Shown piece by piece: positions 1 to 12,100 of a stretch of 64,000 bases of DNA (the first letter of the stretch is position 1; each line of letters begins with the position of its first letter). A program made the position numbers and the translations under genes. The notes beneath the pieces were generated by a model. It saw only the letters and a program-made list of their open reading frames with translations, did no database searches and had not been told where the DNA came from. Location: positions 62,001 to 126,000 of the forward strand of contig NW_026516726.1 of assembly GCF_025766255.1 (NCBI RefSeq), given 5' to 3'. This stretch comes from Zychaea mexicana. Taxonomy: Eukaryota; Mucoromycota; Mucoromycetes; Mucorales; Lichtheimiaceae.

Positions 1-1
1 C

Positions 2-589
2 TCTGGCGCTATTGCCGGTTTGGTGGCTATCACTCCCGCTGCCGGTTTCGTGGGCCCAGGACCTGCTGTCGCTATTGGTTTCTTTGGTGGTTTCTTCTGT
101 AACTTGTCCATGTACACTAAGCGTTGGCTCGGATTTGATGACGCTTTGGATGTGTTTTCCTTGCACGGTGTTGGTGGTTATGTTGGCTGTATCTTCACTG
201 GTGTTTTCGCAGAAAGCTATGTCGCTGCTATTGATGGTACCGAGATTGACGGTGGTTGGTTAAACCAGAACTGGGTTCAGGTCGGCTATCAATTTGCTGA
301 TGCCACAGCCGGTGCTGCCTGGGCGTTCTGTATGACCTATATAATTTTGTTTGTCATGAACAAGATCCCCGGTCTCGCTTTGCGTGTCTCAGAAGAGGAA
401 GAAATCCAAGGTCTCGATGTCACCGAAATCGGTGAGAGCGCCTACGTCTATGTCAACAAGTTGATCTCTGTCGACTCCAAGACTGGTGTCCAAACCACTG
501 TCCGTGAAGAAATCAAGCAGGTCAACGTTGGAGAGCACGGTTCCGTGCATACCACCGATAAGGTTGAAGTTACTCTCAACGGCGCGTAA
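2..589 (+). CDS. Ammonium transporter (Amt/Mep family), C-terminal part
   Basis: The open frame runs in from the left window edge and ends at TAA 587-589; the start lies outside. About 195 residues are seen. They include a glycine-rich membrane segment, the Amt signature FSLHGVGGYVG with the second pore histidine, another membrane helix (AWAFCMTYIILFVM), and the cytosolic tail motif GLDVTEIGESAY, which is typical of Amt/Mep C-termini and needed for allosteric coupling between subunits. Family role: plasma-membrane uptake of ammonium as a homotrimer. The tail beyond this motif (about 60 residues, charged) is a fungal extension. I cannot tell which Mep paralogue this is. No intron is visible in the part shown. 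Confidence 0.93.
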   Translation, partial: SGAIAGLVAITPAAGFVGPGPAVAIGFFGGFFCNLSMYTKRWLGFDDALDVFSLHGVGGYVGCIFTGVFAESYVAAIDGTEIDGGWLNQNWVQVGYQFADATAGAAWAFCMTYIILFVMNKIPGLALRVSEEEEIQGLDVTEIGESAYVYVNKLISVDSKTGVQTTVREEIKQVNVGEHGSVHTTDKVEVTLNGA

Positions 590-1908
590 TTTTCTTCCTT
601 CAGTCCTCATTATTACATGCATTCTCTCCTTATCTCCATTTGCAACCATCAACTTATATCCGCTTATATCATGTACAACGTTAATATCATATACAACTGC
701 CCTCACATATATTATTAAATGATTACGCTTACTATTCAAAAAAGCCTGTTATAACTTCAGTGTTTGTGGTTGTCTTTAGGTTTTACCTTGGGTACACGTT
801 TTATTAAATGAATCCGAACAATCGGCTATGTCATTTATATGTAGCTGTTGAGAGCCATGACTACTAAGTTTAATATGCGTAGTGATGATAATCAATAAAA
901 ATGAGAATGACCCAAATGCAAATATGGAAAGTCAAGTGCGTGGTGTTGTTGATGATAACAAACTTTGTTTGGTGTTGCGCTACTTTTCTTTAAATTCTAT
1001 GCATATCATGCATATTTTACGACCGTGAACGAGGTCACACAATGGTTGTTATCTCATAGAATGCTTTTAGAGGCACTTTACGGTAATCACTTCAGCTCAA
1101 AAGGAGCTTGCAGCCAGGATTTCAGCTTTGGGTTTGTGCATGTTCGTCTTTTATATTGCCGGCTGATAAAGTGTTTTTTTGATGTAATGATGGAATGCAA
1201 GTTTGTGTTTTCTTTCGACAGAGTTATATAATACTTAACATAAGCGTTTATTATCTTATCAAAATTTCCCAAAGATCACGAGCAGAGTAGCACATTACAT
1301 GCCGCTGGCTATTGTTTTTTTGTTTCTTAGAATTATGCTACACACCATATTTGTAATATTTAAGCCGTACTGGCCCTAGCACCACTGTTCAAAAGCGTAC
1401 ATCAGCAATAACGCAAGCTATTTCTGCCGATATCGACAACATGCGAGCGTGCACTCTAAGCACATGTCGAACTTGATGGAGAAAGGCTTCCATAATAGGC
1501 TCAATCAAATCATTCTTCCATTTGTCGTCAGGATATGTATCTTACAGCAAGGAACGTGCAGAGAATTAAAAACAGAAAACAATAAGGCAAGGTGCTTAGA
1601 TCGCCATCCTTGTATGTTGAAAAATTTTAGTGTGCTATCTTTGCTCATCTTTATTATGTTCATAATAATTAGTCTCTGAAACAGATATGATATGTACAAT
1701 GAATATAGCACAACAATTTCACAAATAAGACTGGCATGTAAATATTTTAGTGTTTGTAGCTGGAACTTGAATGCTTTACATTGGCTCTGATCCGGACCTT
1801 ACCGCTATACACGAAATTTTCAGGTCAGGAAGCCGACTACATTTCTTTTTTTACCGCTCCCCTCTCCCTTTCTTTTGCAAGCATTCCCAGCGTAATTCAA
1901 TTTCCATA
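590..1908. other. Intergenic, no gene seen
   Basis: About 1.3 kb of AT-rich DNA between the transporter stop and the golgin start. The open frames here are short, overlap on both strands and show no recognisable protein. It should contain the transporter 3' UTR and the golgin promoter. Confidence 0.6.
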
Positions 1909-3486
1909 ATGCCCAATAACAGAAAGCAAAACCAAGGCAAACAAAAACTGCAAGATCAGGTCCAACGACTCAACAATGAATTAGAAGAGCTTCGCCTCGA
2001 ACGAGAAGAATCGAAAAAGAACGTCTTGCACTTTATGCAAGAAGCCGATCTGGCGCGACAAGAATTGCAAAAGGCATATACCATGATTGCTCAACTGTCA
2101 CAACAAGCAACAGCAGCAGCACTACCCGTTTCTATGGAAGCAACTGAAGAAGCAGCAAAAGTAGGGAAGACCGGAGGCTTGGTGGCGTCGTCGTCAGAGG
2201 ACGACGAGCTTATTGCAATGAAAACGACACAACTATTAGTAATGTTACAGCAAGTGGACAACCCGAAAGGCGTTCTTGACCAATTTTGGGATCAAATCAA
2301 CAGTGGCAACAATGCGAAGGACGATGGCGCTGAACAACAAAAACAGAAGGAAGAGAAGGAAGAAGAGGAACGACGACGCGAATTGGAGCAGCAACAGCAA
2401 AAGCTAAAGGAAGATCAGGAACGACGACGACAAGAGGTGGAACAGCAACAGCAACAACAGCAGGAAGAAAAGATACAGTCATTAGCTGCCCAACTGAAGG
2501 AGGCACATGATCGAATTTACGGTCTGGAAGCGGATAAGCAGAAGCTCATGGAAGAATTGACGATCGCCAAGACGGATCAGGACACTGCGCGTCAAGCTCG
2601 CGACATTGAGCATGAGCGTGCAGAGACGCTTGAGAAACGATGGCAGACGTCTGAGAGCGATTTAGAGCAGGCAGAGACGCGTATACAGATGTTGGAACGC
2701 GATCTAGAATCGTTGCGACAAAAGGAGTGGGTATCCAAGGCGCCCGCGTCACATCTCGTGGAAAAGACAGAGTTGGAAGCCAAGTGTAAAGAGTTGGAGC
2801 AAGTTCAGGCACAATTATCGACGATGGAAAAGGACCGTGTTGGTTTGCAGGATCGGTTGGAACATCAATCGGGCCAGCTCAAGGATTATCGGGAAAAACA
2901 ATGCGCTTTAGAGGAGAAACTGGTAAGACAACAATATTAGCGAATAGAAAAATGTTCCGCTATTTCTGACACTTGTGATGTTTTAAACAAACAATGTAAC
3001 AGTCTGCGTATAAACAATTGGAGAATCAGCAGCAAGCGCTAGAGCAAGCAAAGATAAGAGAGAACCATCTAAAGACGATCAACAAGGTAATTTTTCCAAG
3101 AAGTATTTTCTTACGTCAATAAGTGTATATTACGTAATAATGACGCGGGATATCATTATTAATTCTAGACTCTTCGTGACGAGATGCGTAAGGTGTCCCA
3201 GAGGAACAATATGGAAATCAATAACGAGTACTTGAAGAACGTTATCATCAAGTTTTTAGAGAAAAAGCAAACACGGGTAAGTAAGGCAACTAATGATAAC
3301 TTTTTCCTGATAAGTTAAACATAAACAATAACCATTCTCCCCTCTGTTTGTTTGTTCCAATGTCTCGGAATATTGCGTACGGCAAATTAGGCACAACTTA
3401 TCCCAGTGTTATCCACGCTACTACAGTGTTCTCGTGAAGAGCAGTCTCGACTCAACAAACTTGTCCGAAACAAAGTATCGTCATAA
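1909..3486 (+). CDS. GRIP-domain golgin (trans-Golgi coiled-coil tether)
   Basis: Four exons: 1909-2922, 3003-3086, 3169-3276, 3391-3486, all phase-0 junctions with GTAAG/GTAAT...AG introns of 80-114 bp; 433 residues. The ATG at 1909 opens a hydrophilic protein; an upstream in-frame extension does not look like coding sequence. Residues 10-360 are almost wholly heptad-type coiled coil with E/Q/R-rich stretches and a poly-Q patch. The last 60 residues form a GRIP domain: INNEYLKNVIIKFLEKK, with the invariant Tyr near residue 387, then AQLIPVLSTLLQCS. Known role: the GRIP domain binds Arl1-GTP and places golgins (Golgin-97/245, yeast Imh1) on the trans-Golgi to capture endosome-derived vesicles. 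The assignment to the GRIP family is firm; which golgin orthologue is not. Confidence 0.88.
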
Positions 3487-3514
3487 TTATGCACCCGACG
3501 ATCGAAAAAATAGA

Positions 3515-3522
3515 TATAAAAA
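3515..3522 (+). promoter_or_regulatory. TATA box of the CsbD-like gene
   Basis: TATAAAAA lies 70 bp upstream of the ATG at 3592 and only about 30 bp after the golgin stop codon, so the promoter of the small gene sits right against the upstream gene. A clear TATA box fits a strongly induced or stress-responsive gene. Confidence 0.6.
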
Positions 3523-3591
3523 GGCCATCCAAAGACATCCACTTTCTCCCACTTTCCATCTTATTCTTAAAGCTCAAACCAAACAACCACA

Positions 3592-3912
3592 ATGAACAAC
3601 AACAACCAACCCTCTCGCATGAACGCCAATGCCAACCAGGGCATCGGTAACGTCAAGGAAACTGCTGGCAATATGATGGGCAACGATCGCATGAAGGCTG
3701 AAGGCCAAGGCCAGAACACTGGTGGCAAGATGGAAGAGATGGGTGCCAAGGCCAACGAAATGTGGCAGGTTAGTGTTTGCCTTTGGACCCTTGTAAATAG
3801 AGAGCAATCGTCGAAACTTACTCGCACTTTCTTTAATTTTTTAAAGAATGCCAAGAACAAGGCCGAGGGTGCCTTCAACGGTGCTAGCAAGGGTACTGGC
3901 CAGAACAACTAA
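3592..3912 (+). CDS. CsbD-like small stress-response protein
   Basis: Two exons, 3592-3768 and 3847-3912, giving 80 residues. The 78-bp intron (GTTAGT...AAAG) is a multiple of three with no stop, so an unspliced message would stay open; splicing restores the family pattern. The protein is hydrophilic and rich in Asn, Gly, Lys and Met. It shows the CsbD-like repeat style GNVKETAGNMMGNDRMKAEG, then KNKAEGAFNGASKGTGQ. CsbD-family proteins are small, abundant and stress-induced in bacteria and fungi; their molecular job is unknown. The start is fixed by the first ATG after the TATA box. Confidence 0.75.
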   Translation: MNNNNQPSRMNANANQGIGNVKETAGNMMGNDRMKAEGQGQNTGGKMEEMGAKANEMWQVSVCLWTLVNREQSSKLTRTFFNFLKNAKNKAEGAFNGASKGTGQNN

Positions 3913-6277
3913 TTATTCTTTCTGGATATATTGTATATACTTCTCAGTATTATATAATAAAGAAAACAATCTAAATGATGTTTTGTCTAATATAAACATC
4001 TTAATCATGCCATCAAGAAAAGTATGAAAGATAAATAGTATGTAGTAGACTGTTTTACGAAAGATACTACTGTAGTCAATGCGGGAAAACTTAGCAGTTC
4101 TAACTATCGTCAATACGCGAAGATTTAGTAGTGTGGCTATTTACTGTATATATGCCATATTACATATTCAGTATCTTTTTATCGCGCTCATTCACGCATA
4201 TTTGTTTTCTGACACATTTAACGATTATCAAAGCTGGAGATGGGGAGCGCCAATTAAGAGCCTTTGAGTTTTCAGACTGTTTTCAGTGTTTCAGACAGAC
4301 AACAATACCGCAAAAACATAAAAGTTTTGATTCCTGACAACATCAAGCGAGCAGCCTTTGATGAACACGCAGTGTCGTCCACAAAAACTCAACTTTTGCC
4401 TTTCTCATTGTTTCGCCCCGGAGCACCGGTCTCGTACCAGACCCTCTAGCATTTATTACAAACCAGAACTTGTTAGCAATTTTAAGCAGTGTTGGCACTT
4501 TCCGCTGATTCCTTTTTTCGGGGTAAAAAAGCCTCCGAATGATTTACAACGTCGAATACATCGGAAACTCGTATGATATGATTGATATCCTCAATCAAAT
4601 GATGGATAAATTGTAGTTTGTACCATATTTTGACAGGTCGAGTTATTTATCACAGCCATAGTCAATCATCATCCGCTCGATCACACTCTTTGCCAAGCAC
4701 CGATTTAGGCACTACACTTGCATGCATCATACGCATCACCCGCATGTGGAACAGCATTGGATATGATTGATTTTTAATCACCAAACGTCGTGTATACTCG
4801 AACAAACGGGGAACTGCATCTCAGCTGCGCGGATGGAGAAAACCAGTGTATAGCACAAGAGTACTGTTGTCAATGCAAAAGTATAAGGAGAATGTTTTTA
4901 TTAATTTCTTATGATATGCTCCACGTCTCGCTGTATGAGTCAACTATCATTGTCGACGCATTTATTATATCACACAAGCAAAAGACGCCCTTTTTGATTT
5001 TTTGCAACAGGTCTCTCTCGCACTGCATAAACTTGCCGTGAGCTTGTAAATTACCCGCTTGCATACTCTTGCTTCTTTTCTTCCGCTTCCACACATTCCC
5101 GATACCAGAGTCTCAACACACCACCATCGCTCAACGACGTCTCTATACCTCACAGACTTTGTAATGTATCTGGACCGTTGCAAGAAAGGATTGCCACCGT
5201 TTATATTCGGGCACGGCTCTTTTCTGTAACTAGCCTGGCCTTCCAGAACGATGGACATCATTGCATCAAATGAGTCAGTTTGACATCCTTAAGTCACCAC
5301 CCCATTTTTTTGGGAAACAGAGCATGAGATTATTCTGACTAGCAATTGTATGCTTTTACGCTATGATATGCAGGTAAAACAGACACAACAGGACGGTGTG
5401 CCACCAAACGACGTCCTAGCAAAGCAGCTGTTGGATGTTATGTAGGCTCTTCTTCTCTCTAGTCGTACCCCCCACTGTTTCGCAGCCGAACTTCGTTGTC
5501 AACATCTTGACATATTGTAGGATCGCTGTACACTCCGGTTAGGTAGCAGTCATCAAGATTCAACTGATTATGTTAGCAAAAGTACAAGTGCATACAATAA
5601 CCAACGTCCCTGGTGGTGGCTTTGTTTTTGGACAGACAGTAAGCCCCGTGCCCCAGTGTGATCCTCTTTCGTCAAATACGTCGTTCGCTTTCGCCACTAA
5701 CCCGTATGCTGGCGCTACTAAGTGATCGGTAAGGAGCGACACTCGGAAGACATGGGTAGTGTTGTCAATTAAGCTAAACCTCCTTGGGCTCTGTTCTCAG
5801 GGAATCATCCCCTGCCATACCTTTACTATGAGCCGTTGGCTACGCTGTGCTTGAGTCTGGTTCACCCGACATTCCAAGAGAACTCGCCTGGTTGCGTCAG
5901 GGTCAGTTCAGGTGGAGAGGCGTCTATAATGACGATAATATGGTGCATCCGGTTTTAATCGCCAATGTTCAACTTTTCGATGTTTTAAATATCATCCTTT
6001 ATATTGCTACGTCTATACGCCTATGCGACTTCCGGACCTCTTTATCCGTTTCTTCTCCAGAAATCTTGCGACTATATACAACCTCAGCTAAAAACCGGCA
6101 AAAGCGGCCAACTTTGATGGCTGACAACTTTTTATTACATACAAAATAGGTAAACCCGAGTTCAAAAACTATTCTAAATATGCTAAAGAATGATATTTAA
6201 ATAACAAATAAGCAAATCATTAACTTATGGATCTTTTATTACAGTACACTTTTTGGTGATTTATTATGGGATGCACC
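3913..6277. other. 2.4-kb gap, no confident gene
   Basis: AT-rich sequence with many short overlapping open frames and no recognisable domain. The only stretch that reads like protein is a 51-codon frame at 5570-5725, listed separately. Confidence 0.5.
5570..5725 (+). CDS. Possible 51-residue ORF, unidentified
   Basis: ATG at 5570 to TGA 5723-5725. Codon use and composition look protein-like (Gly/Val/Thr/Ser rich: HTITNVPGGGFVFGQTV, then SSNTSFAFATNPYAGATK). It could be a small gene or the last exon of a gene whose upstream exons I cannot see. No family is recognised. Confidence 0.22.
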   Translation: MLAKVQVHTITNVPGGGFVFGQTVSPVPQCDPLSSNTSFAFATNPYAGATK

Positions 6278-7805
6278 ATAGCGCTCAATCTGTCGGCTTG
6301 ATATTGGTTAGTACTTACTAGTCTTTATATTGATCATAGTACAGTATATGCTTTTGTAGTTGCGAAGTTAATTTTCTCTTCTTTTTCTAAGGTATCCAAT
6401 CCACATGCATGGGAAAAAATAGAGAACAAACTCGCAATCACTTCGACTGATGGAATGAAAATGGACGATGAAGCCAACTCTTTCGACCATATCATCTCAC
6501 TTGCTACCACCACTACTGCTACAACAACAGCATGGAAGGTCAAGATCACGGACCAAGACAAGGAGGCACTGAGTGTGAGTTTCGAAAAGCTAGACAGTAG
6601 CACGTTTTGGATACTGGAGGCAACTAAAATGGAGGCAGAATGCGAAGGCAGCAGGGCTGAATCAGTCGAGGAGAAGGTGATGAGCTTCGCCTTATCATGC
6701 AACTTTTACCAGTAAGGATCAAAATCAGGAACAAAAAGCACCCGCTATGCATAAAATATATGCTAACCTGCTGGCTAAATACTTTAGTTCGTCGATGTCA
6801 TTGATTCTAGACATCACTGATGATAATTGGCTGAGCGTATTCAGCGAAGATGAGTTGGAAGATGTGCCTTTGAAGGGTGGACTTTTGGAAGAGAGTGAAG
6901 TGAAAGAAATGGTAAGCTTGTTACCTCCGTAATAACAATAGAAAACAGAATCCGATATATACTTATCAACAATATTTTGTAGAAGTCATCGTCAGAAGTG
7001 TTCGTGTATGCTCGCCGAATGCCATTGAATCCATGCGATGATTCACTCAAAGTTTGGCTATCAACAGAGCTACAAAAGGTTTCACGGCCGTTTTTTTAAA
7101 AAAAAAGAATACACTCGATATCACAAGCTTTCCAGTCCTCTTGATTCTTTTATCCAGACGAAGCGTGCCCGTGTATTCACACCTGAACAATTCCTGAAGG
7201 CCTTCGTCAGGTTTATCGTGAAAAGCAAACTGCCAATTTACCTTGGCCGAGAACGACGATTTGCAGGAACTTTTGGAGATTACACAATCTGCATCTGCCA
7301 TGGAAACGGTACAGCTTCAGAAGAAGATCAGCTTTATAAGTTCCTTGGCTTTTTCGCCGCCATCTTTGAGGATACGCTGATCACCGCCGAAGGGTAGAGT
7401 AACCAGATGATTAAGGAGGAAGTGAAAGGCGCAAGAAACAATGCTCTGATCTCTCAAAATGTTATGTATAGCTCCGAAAAGTCAAGCGAAAGTGGTGGAA
7501 ATGGCAAAATGCTTTCAGCCATCGATCCGATTGAAAGGCACAAGATGGGACGCCGCGTCGATACTGTTTTTGCTTCTGGACCTATCGAGCTTGGCTGCAC
7601 CGAAATTGGAGCAAAAAATGACCAAACAAAAACATTAACGGATAGATCCCTCAAAATGCCACTTATACTACGGGATATGTTGCTTGATGTTACGTATGCT
7701 CCGGCATTACTCAAGCGTTCCCATGTGGTCGCGTATTGTATAGGATTTTTCCAAATTATTTGCAGCTTTGCGCCCGATGAAAGCGAAAGTTTGCGTGCCA
7801 TTTGA
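6278..7805 (+). pseudogene. Truncated copy of PD-(D/E)XK-like gene family 1
   Basis: This stretch is homologous to the two separated gene pieces inside the giant palindrome (20980-21516 and 16796-17580), but here the pieces are joined in the natural order. Readable exons: about 6391-6711 (NPHAWEKIENKLAITST ... KVKITDQDKEAL), about 6777-6911 (ITDDNWLSVFSEDELEDVPL), 6983-7396 with a segment absent from the palindrome copy (FTPEQFLKAFVRFIVKSKLP), and 7400-7735 (MGRRVDTVFASGPIELGCTEIG). Asp in GRRVD and Glu in CTEIG resemble the core of PD-(D/E)XK nuclease folds; this is inference. The copy lacks exons 1-2 and the last exon: homology begins abruptly near 6278 and stops near 7735. Frame breaks within it make it a pseudogene. 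Confidence 0.6.
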
Positions 7806-8185
7806 ATGATTTTGCATTGCCTGGGAAACAAATTTGCGTTAGTAACTTTGCACTAAGAAATTATAATACATATTACCAAGTTTTGTCCTTGGAATCATTT
7901 TTTTCCCAAACGACTGTGACAGTTTGTGAAACTTATATAGTTGAGTTATAAACACTTTGCTTTTTGCATTTTGTTCACTAACGCGGTATTTGGCACACAC
8001 ACTTGAGGATTTAATCTATCTTATTAAAATAATAAAAGTTACGTATTACACAAAAAAGGAAATATGTGTTCCTCTGCCAGATATTTTATCCTCTCTTCTG
8101 CGGAGGTGTGTATAAATTGCTTGCTACACAACACGTTTTTTCTTTTCTTTTTTTTATTTCAGTAATTTAGCGATCTAAATTGAAC
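7806..8185. other. Short gap, nothing seen
   Basis: 380 bp of AT-rich DNA between the truncated pseudogene and the next ORF. It has T-rich tracts near 8140-8160 but no coding signal. Confidence 0.5.
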
Positions 8186-8418
8186 ATGGCAGCAACAACA
8201 ACAAACAAGTATCCGCCACGCCCTACAGATGAAGAGATCTGGGCAAAAGTACTCACTACGAGTCTATACGTGAGGCCTACCCCACTGGAATCAAGCACCT
8301 CGCATTCAGCTACAAGACTCTGTATATGGAACCAAACGCGTGCATGGGTGAAATCGACGAAGCAATTGCAGAATTTCACCAGAAGAAACAGCACGCTATG
8401 GAGAAAACCAAGAAATAG
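8186..8418 (+). pseudogene. Frameshifted small ORF upstream of the Helitron
   Basis: ATG at 8186 reads MAATTTNKYPPRPTDEEIW and on to about 8270, where the frame closes. The next frame carries on in protein-like sequence (EAYPTGIKHLAFSYKTLYME ... EIDEAIAEFHQKKQ) to TAG 8416-8418. The two halves look like one roughly 77-residue protein broken by a one- or two-base change near 8268-8272. No family is recognised. It could be part of the mobile element or a host gene fragment next to it. Confidence 0.4.
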
Positions 8419-8620
8419 TTTTTTTTTTGTTATAATAAACTTTAGTTTGTCATATTTATGCCTTAAGTAAACGAGCGAAGCGAGTGAGTTCGGGTTTAGA
8501 AGGAAGTGTGGTTGGGGGGTACACCCCAACGGGAGGGCTCGCGGGGGAGAACGTCCCGCAAAAGTTTTTTGATCCCAACGCAGTAATAGTCAAACGTTCT
8601 TTTACTTTTAACTCTCTGAC

Positions 8621-9025
8621 ATGTCAACACCCATTTGTAACTCTTGCGGTTTGCCGGGCCACCAACGCGTAACTCATCGTGATTGCCTAAACAATCCTTC
8701 TAGATTGGCAATGCGCCAAAACAATGAGAATGATGAGCGCGATTTCGACATTGTTCGCGAAGCGCCAGAAGCTGTGCCTGTCTGTTCCAGTTGTGGGCAA
8801 GAGGGTCACTCACGAAGGTCACATCGTGATTGCCCTAATAATCCGTCAAACAACGAGAATCTCACTACACCTACTGCTGCTCCAGTTCATGTATGCTCAA
8901 GCTGTGGACAAGAGGGTCATTTGAGACGCACGCACAGAAGCTGTCCCAATAATCCTGCAAACCAGATCGAGCAAGAAAACGTTAGTTACTATTTGGATCT
9001 TCACAATGACACTGATGATTACTGA
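8621..9025 (+). CDS. Helitron zinc-knuckle protein (three CCHC-type motifs)
   Basis: 134 residues from ATG 8621. Three near-identical motifs, CNSCGLPGHQRVTHRDC, CSSCGQEGHSRRSHRDC and CSSCGQEGHLRRTHRSC, each C-x2-C-x4-H-x7-C with an extra His and each followed by NN. These resemble nucleic-acid-binding zinc knuckles, but with wider spacing than the retroviral C-x2-C-x4-H-x4-C. The frame stops 80 bp before the Rep-helicase ATG. The Rep frame is open and protein-like upstream of its ATG back to about 9045 (RHFIGS just before it), so the two may be one protein joined by an intron or split by a frameshift. Confidence 0.65.
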   Translation: MSTPICNSCGLPGHQRVTHRDCLNNPSRLAMRQNNENDERDFDIVREAPEAVPVCSSCGQEGHSRRSHRDCPNNPSNNENLTTPTAAPVHVCSSCGQEGHLRRTHRSCPNNPANQIEQENVSYYLDLHNDTDDY

Positions 9026-9104
9026 TGACGCCGTTATAATTTAGCTTCATAGTATTGCCCGCGTTTCCACAAACTCCCATCCACTGCGCCATTTCATCGG
9101 TTCC

Positions 9105-12100
9105 ATGGATACTGAATGTAGTAACTGCCATGCTCGCCTTTGGATCCAAGAGCGTGTATCTCATAGCTCTCTCCGCACGCCACGTTTCAATCTTTGCTGC
9201 CAACAAGGGACGGTTGAGCTCCCACCCCTCAATCCAACACCTCCAGAGATTTCACAATTGCTACGTGGTACTGATGCTGCTGCTGAGGATTTTCGTACCA
9301 ACATCCGAGTATACAACAGTGTTCTAAGCTTCACATCTCTTGGTGTCAACGTTGATCAAACTGTTGCTAATTCGCGTGGTGGAGCGTACAATTTCCGAAT
9401 TCATGGAAGTGTCTACCATCGCATAGGTTCATTGCTACCGGCTGAAAATAATAGACCCGCCTTTGCTCAAATTTACGTGCACGATCCATCCACTGAAATT
9501 GCCAATCGACACGCCGTTTCCCCTGTACGCCTTAATGATTCCACTCTACGCCAATTACAGGCCGTAATGCATCGTATCAATCCTTTTGTCGAATCCTTCC
9601 GAGATATGAACGAAATTGCCCGCGACCAAGGGGTTGACAATGTTAGAATGCTCATCAGATCAGAGAATACTCCAGACCGTCGACGTTACAACGCACCAAC
9701 TGCCAATGAAATTGGTATCCTTATCGTGGAAAACAATAACGAGGATGCTGGCCCACGCGATATTGTGTTGAGAACAAGATCCAATGAGTTGCAAAGAATT
9801 AGCGAAATGCATCGCTTCTATGATGCACTTCAATATGTTTTGCTTTTCCCTCAAGGTTCGTCCCTGCAATTATTAGCACTGTCTATTAGTATTTTGTTGT
9901 ATTGAGATTACTTTAGGTGATGAAGGGTGGGCGATTAACGCAAACTCAAATAATCATGACATTACCATAATGGAGTGGTACAAATACCGCCTCATGGTTC
10001 GTGACGGTGCTGATGGTGATGCTGATGCCAACGATTTACATCGATTCGGAAAGTTATTCCAACAATTCATCGTTGATATGTATGCGAAAATGGAATCCAA
10101 CCGCTTGGGATTCATACGCCTGAACCAAGATCGATTGCGCTCCGATCTTTACCGCAATGTTGTAGACGCAATGAACGTGGGTGATAATGACTTGACCAGC
10201 GTTGGAAGACGTGTTATCTTGCCGTCATCATTTATCGGCTCTCCACGCCATATGCAGCAGCTGTACCAAGATGCCATGAGCATTGTGCGTCGCTTTGGCA
10301 AACCTGACCTTTTCGTTACTTTCACCTGCAATCCGAACTGGCCAGAAATTCAAGATTCCCTTTTACCGGGACAGCGTGCCCCTGATCGCCCTGATATCAC
10401 TGCACGTGTTTTTAGACTGAAATTGAAGCAGCTGATGGAAGATCTCACGAAGAACATGGTCTTGGGCGATGTCGTTGCACACGTTCACACTGTCGAGTTT
10501 CAGAAACGTGGCCTCCCACATGCGCACATATTGCTTATCCTTTCGGACGAAGACACGCCACGTACAACTGCTCACTGTGACGATATCGTTTCGGCTGAAC
10601 TCCCCGATGCTGAGCGCTATCCAACTGCACGTGCGACTGTTGAGCGGCATATGATGCACGGTCCATGTGGCATGTTAAATGCTCGATCCCCGTGCATGGA
10701 AGACGGTAGATGTACAAAGCGATATCCTAAAGAGTTTCACGAGGACACGGCAATGAATGACGATGGCTATCCTGTGTACCGCCGACGTAACAATGGAGAC
10801 TATGTTACGAAACCAGGAAATATCAGACTCGACAATCGCTGGGTGGTCCCTCACAACATCTACCTGTGCGCCAAATATGATGCGCATATCAATGTGGAAA
10901 TTTGCACGTCTATTCATTCGATCAAATACGTCTACAAGTATGTCTATAAAGGTCATGATCGTGCATCTGCCGCAGTTGTACAACAACAAGTCAACAACGA
11001 TCCTGCAAATGCAAATGGGAATGACGAACAACCGGTCGATGAAATCCGAACCTTTCTTGACGCACGCTACGTTTCTGCTTCGGAAGGATGTTGGCGACTG
11101 TTTTCGTTTTCCTTACACCATGAATATCCTGCACACCAGCGATTGGCGGTTCATTTGGAAAACGAGCAGACAGTGAATTTCGGAGACGATGAAACTCCTG
11201 CCGAAGTCGTTGGACGGGCACACGAAACCACGCTTACAGCATGGTTTCAATACAACCAAGAGTATGAGCATGCCCGCACGATTTTATACCCTGATTTTCC
11301 AGAACGACATGTCTTTGTTTCTGCTCAACGTCGATGGAAAATTCGTGAACGTGGTTTCAATGGCACCATTGGTCGTATCTACGCTGTCTCTCCTCGCGAA
11401 GTAGAAAAGTACCATCTTCGACTTTTACTTTATCATGTCCCTGGTGCAACATCGTTTGTTGACATGCGCACAATCAACAAAGGTACTCCAGAACAGGAGA
11501 TCCTGCCTACTTTCCAGGCCACTGCTCGACGCCTTGGTCTTCTAACCGGCCAGCAAGAATGGAGTGATTGTATGGACCAAGCAGTCACTTACCAGCAACC
11601 ACATGCATTACGGCGGCTTTTTGCTATCCTTTTGGTGTTTTGCCATCCTGAAGATCCTTATGCTTTGTGGTTAGATCATCGTGATAGTATGGCGGAAGAC
11701 TATCTTCACACTGCACGTCAGGACATGAACGATCAAAGTTTGCAATTCACAGATGCCATATATAACCGCGCTTTACTGCAAATCGAATCCGTCATGGTTC
11801 AGTTATCGAGATCACTGCGAGATTTTGATGGATTCGTTGTTCCAGAGCCTGATGATGAGGATGATGACGTCGGTGCTGGAGAGCCTTTGCTCATCCGCGA
11901 GCACCGTCGATTGACAGCACGTCTGGCTTTACAGCCTCAGCGTCAGCTGCAATTCAATGAGGATCAGCAAACAGTTTTTGATGCTGTGATTCGCTCTCTC
12001 GATGCTCCCCAAAACGAGCCCAAACTGCACTTTGTTGACGGCCCTGGAGGAACTGGAAAGACATATCTTTTCAATGCTATACTTGAAAATGTCCGGCGCG

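Noticed and set aside
1771..1908. Upstream in-frame extension of the golgin
   Set aside because: Residues are not coiled coil and look like translated leader; the ATG at 1909 starts the hydrophilic protein.
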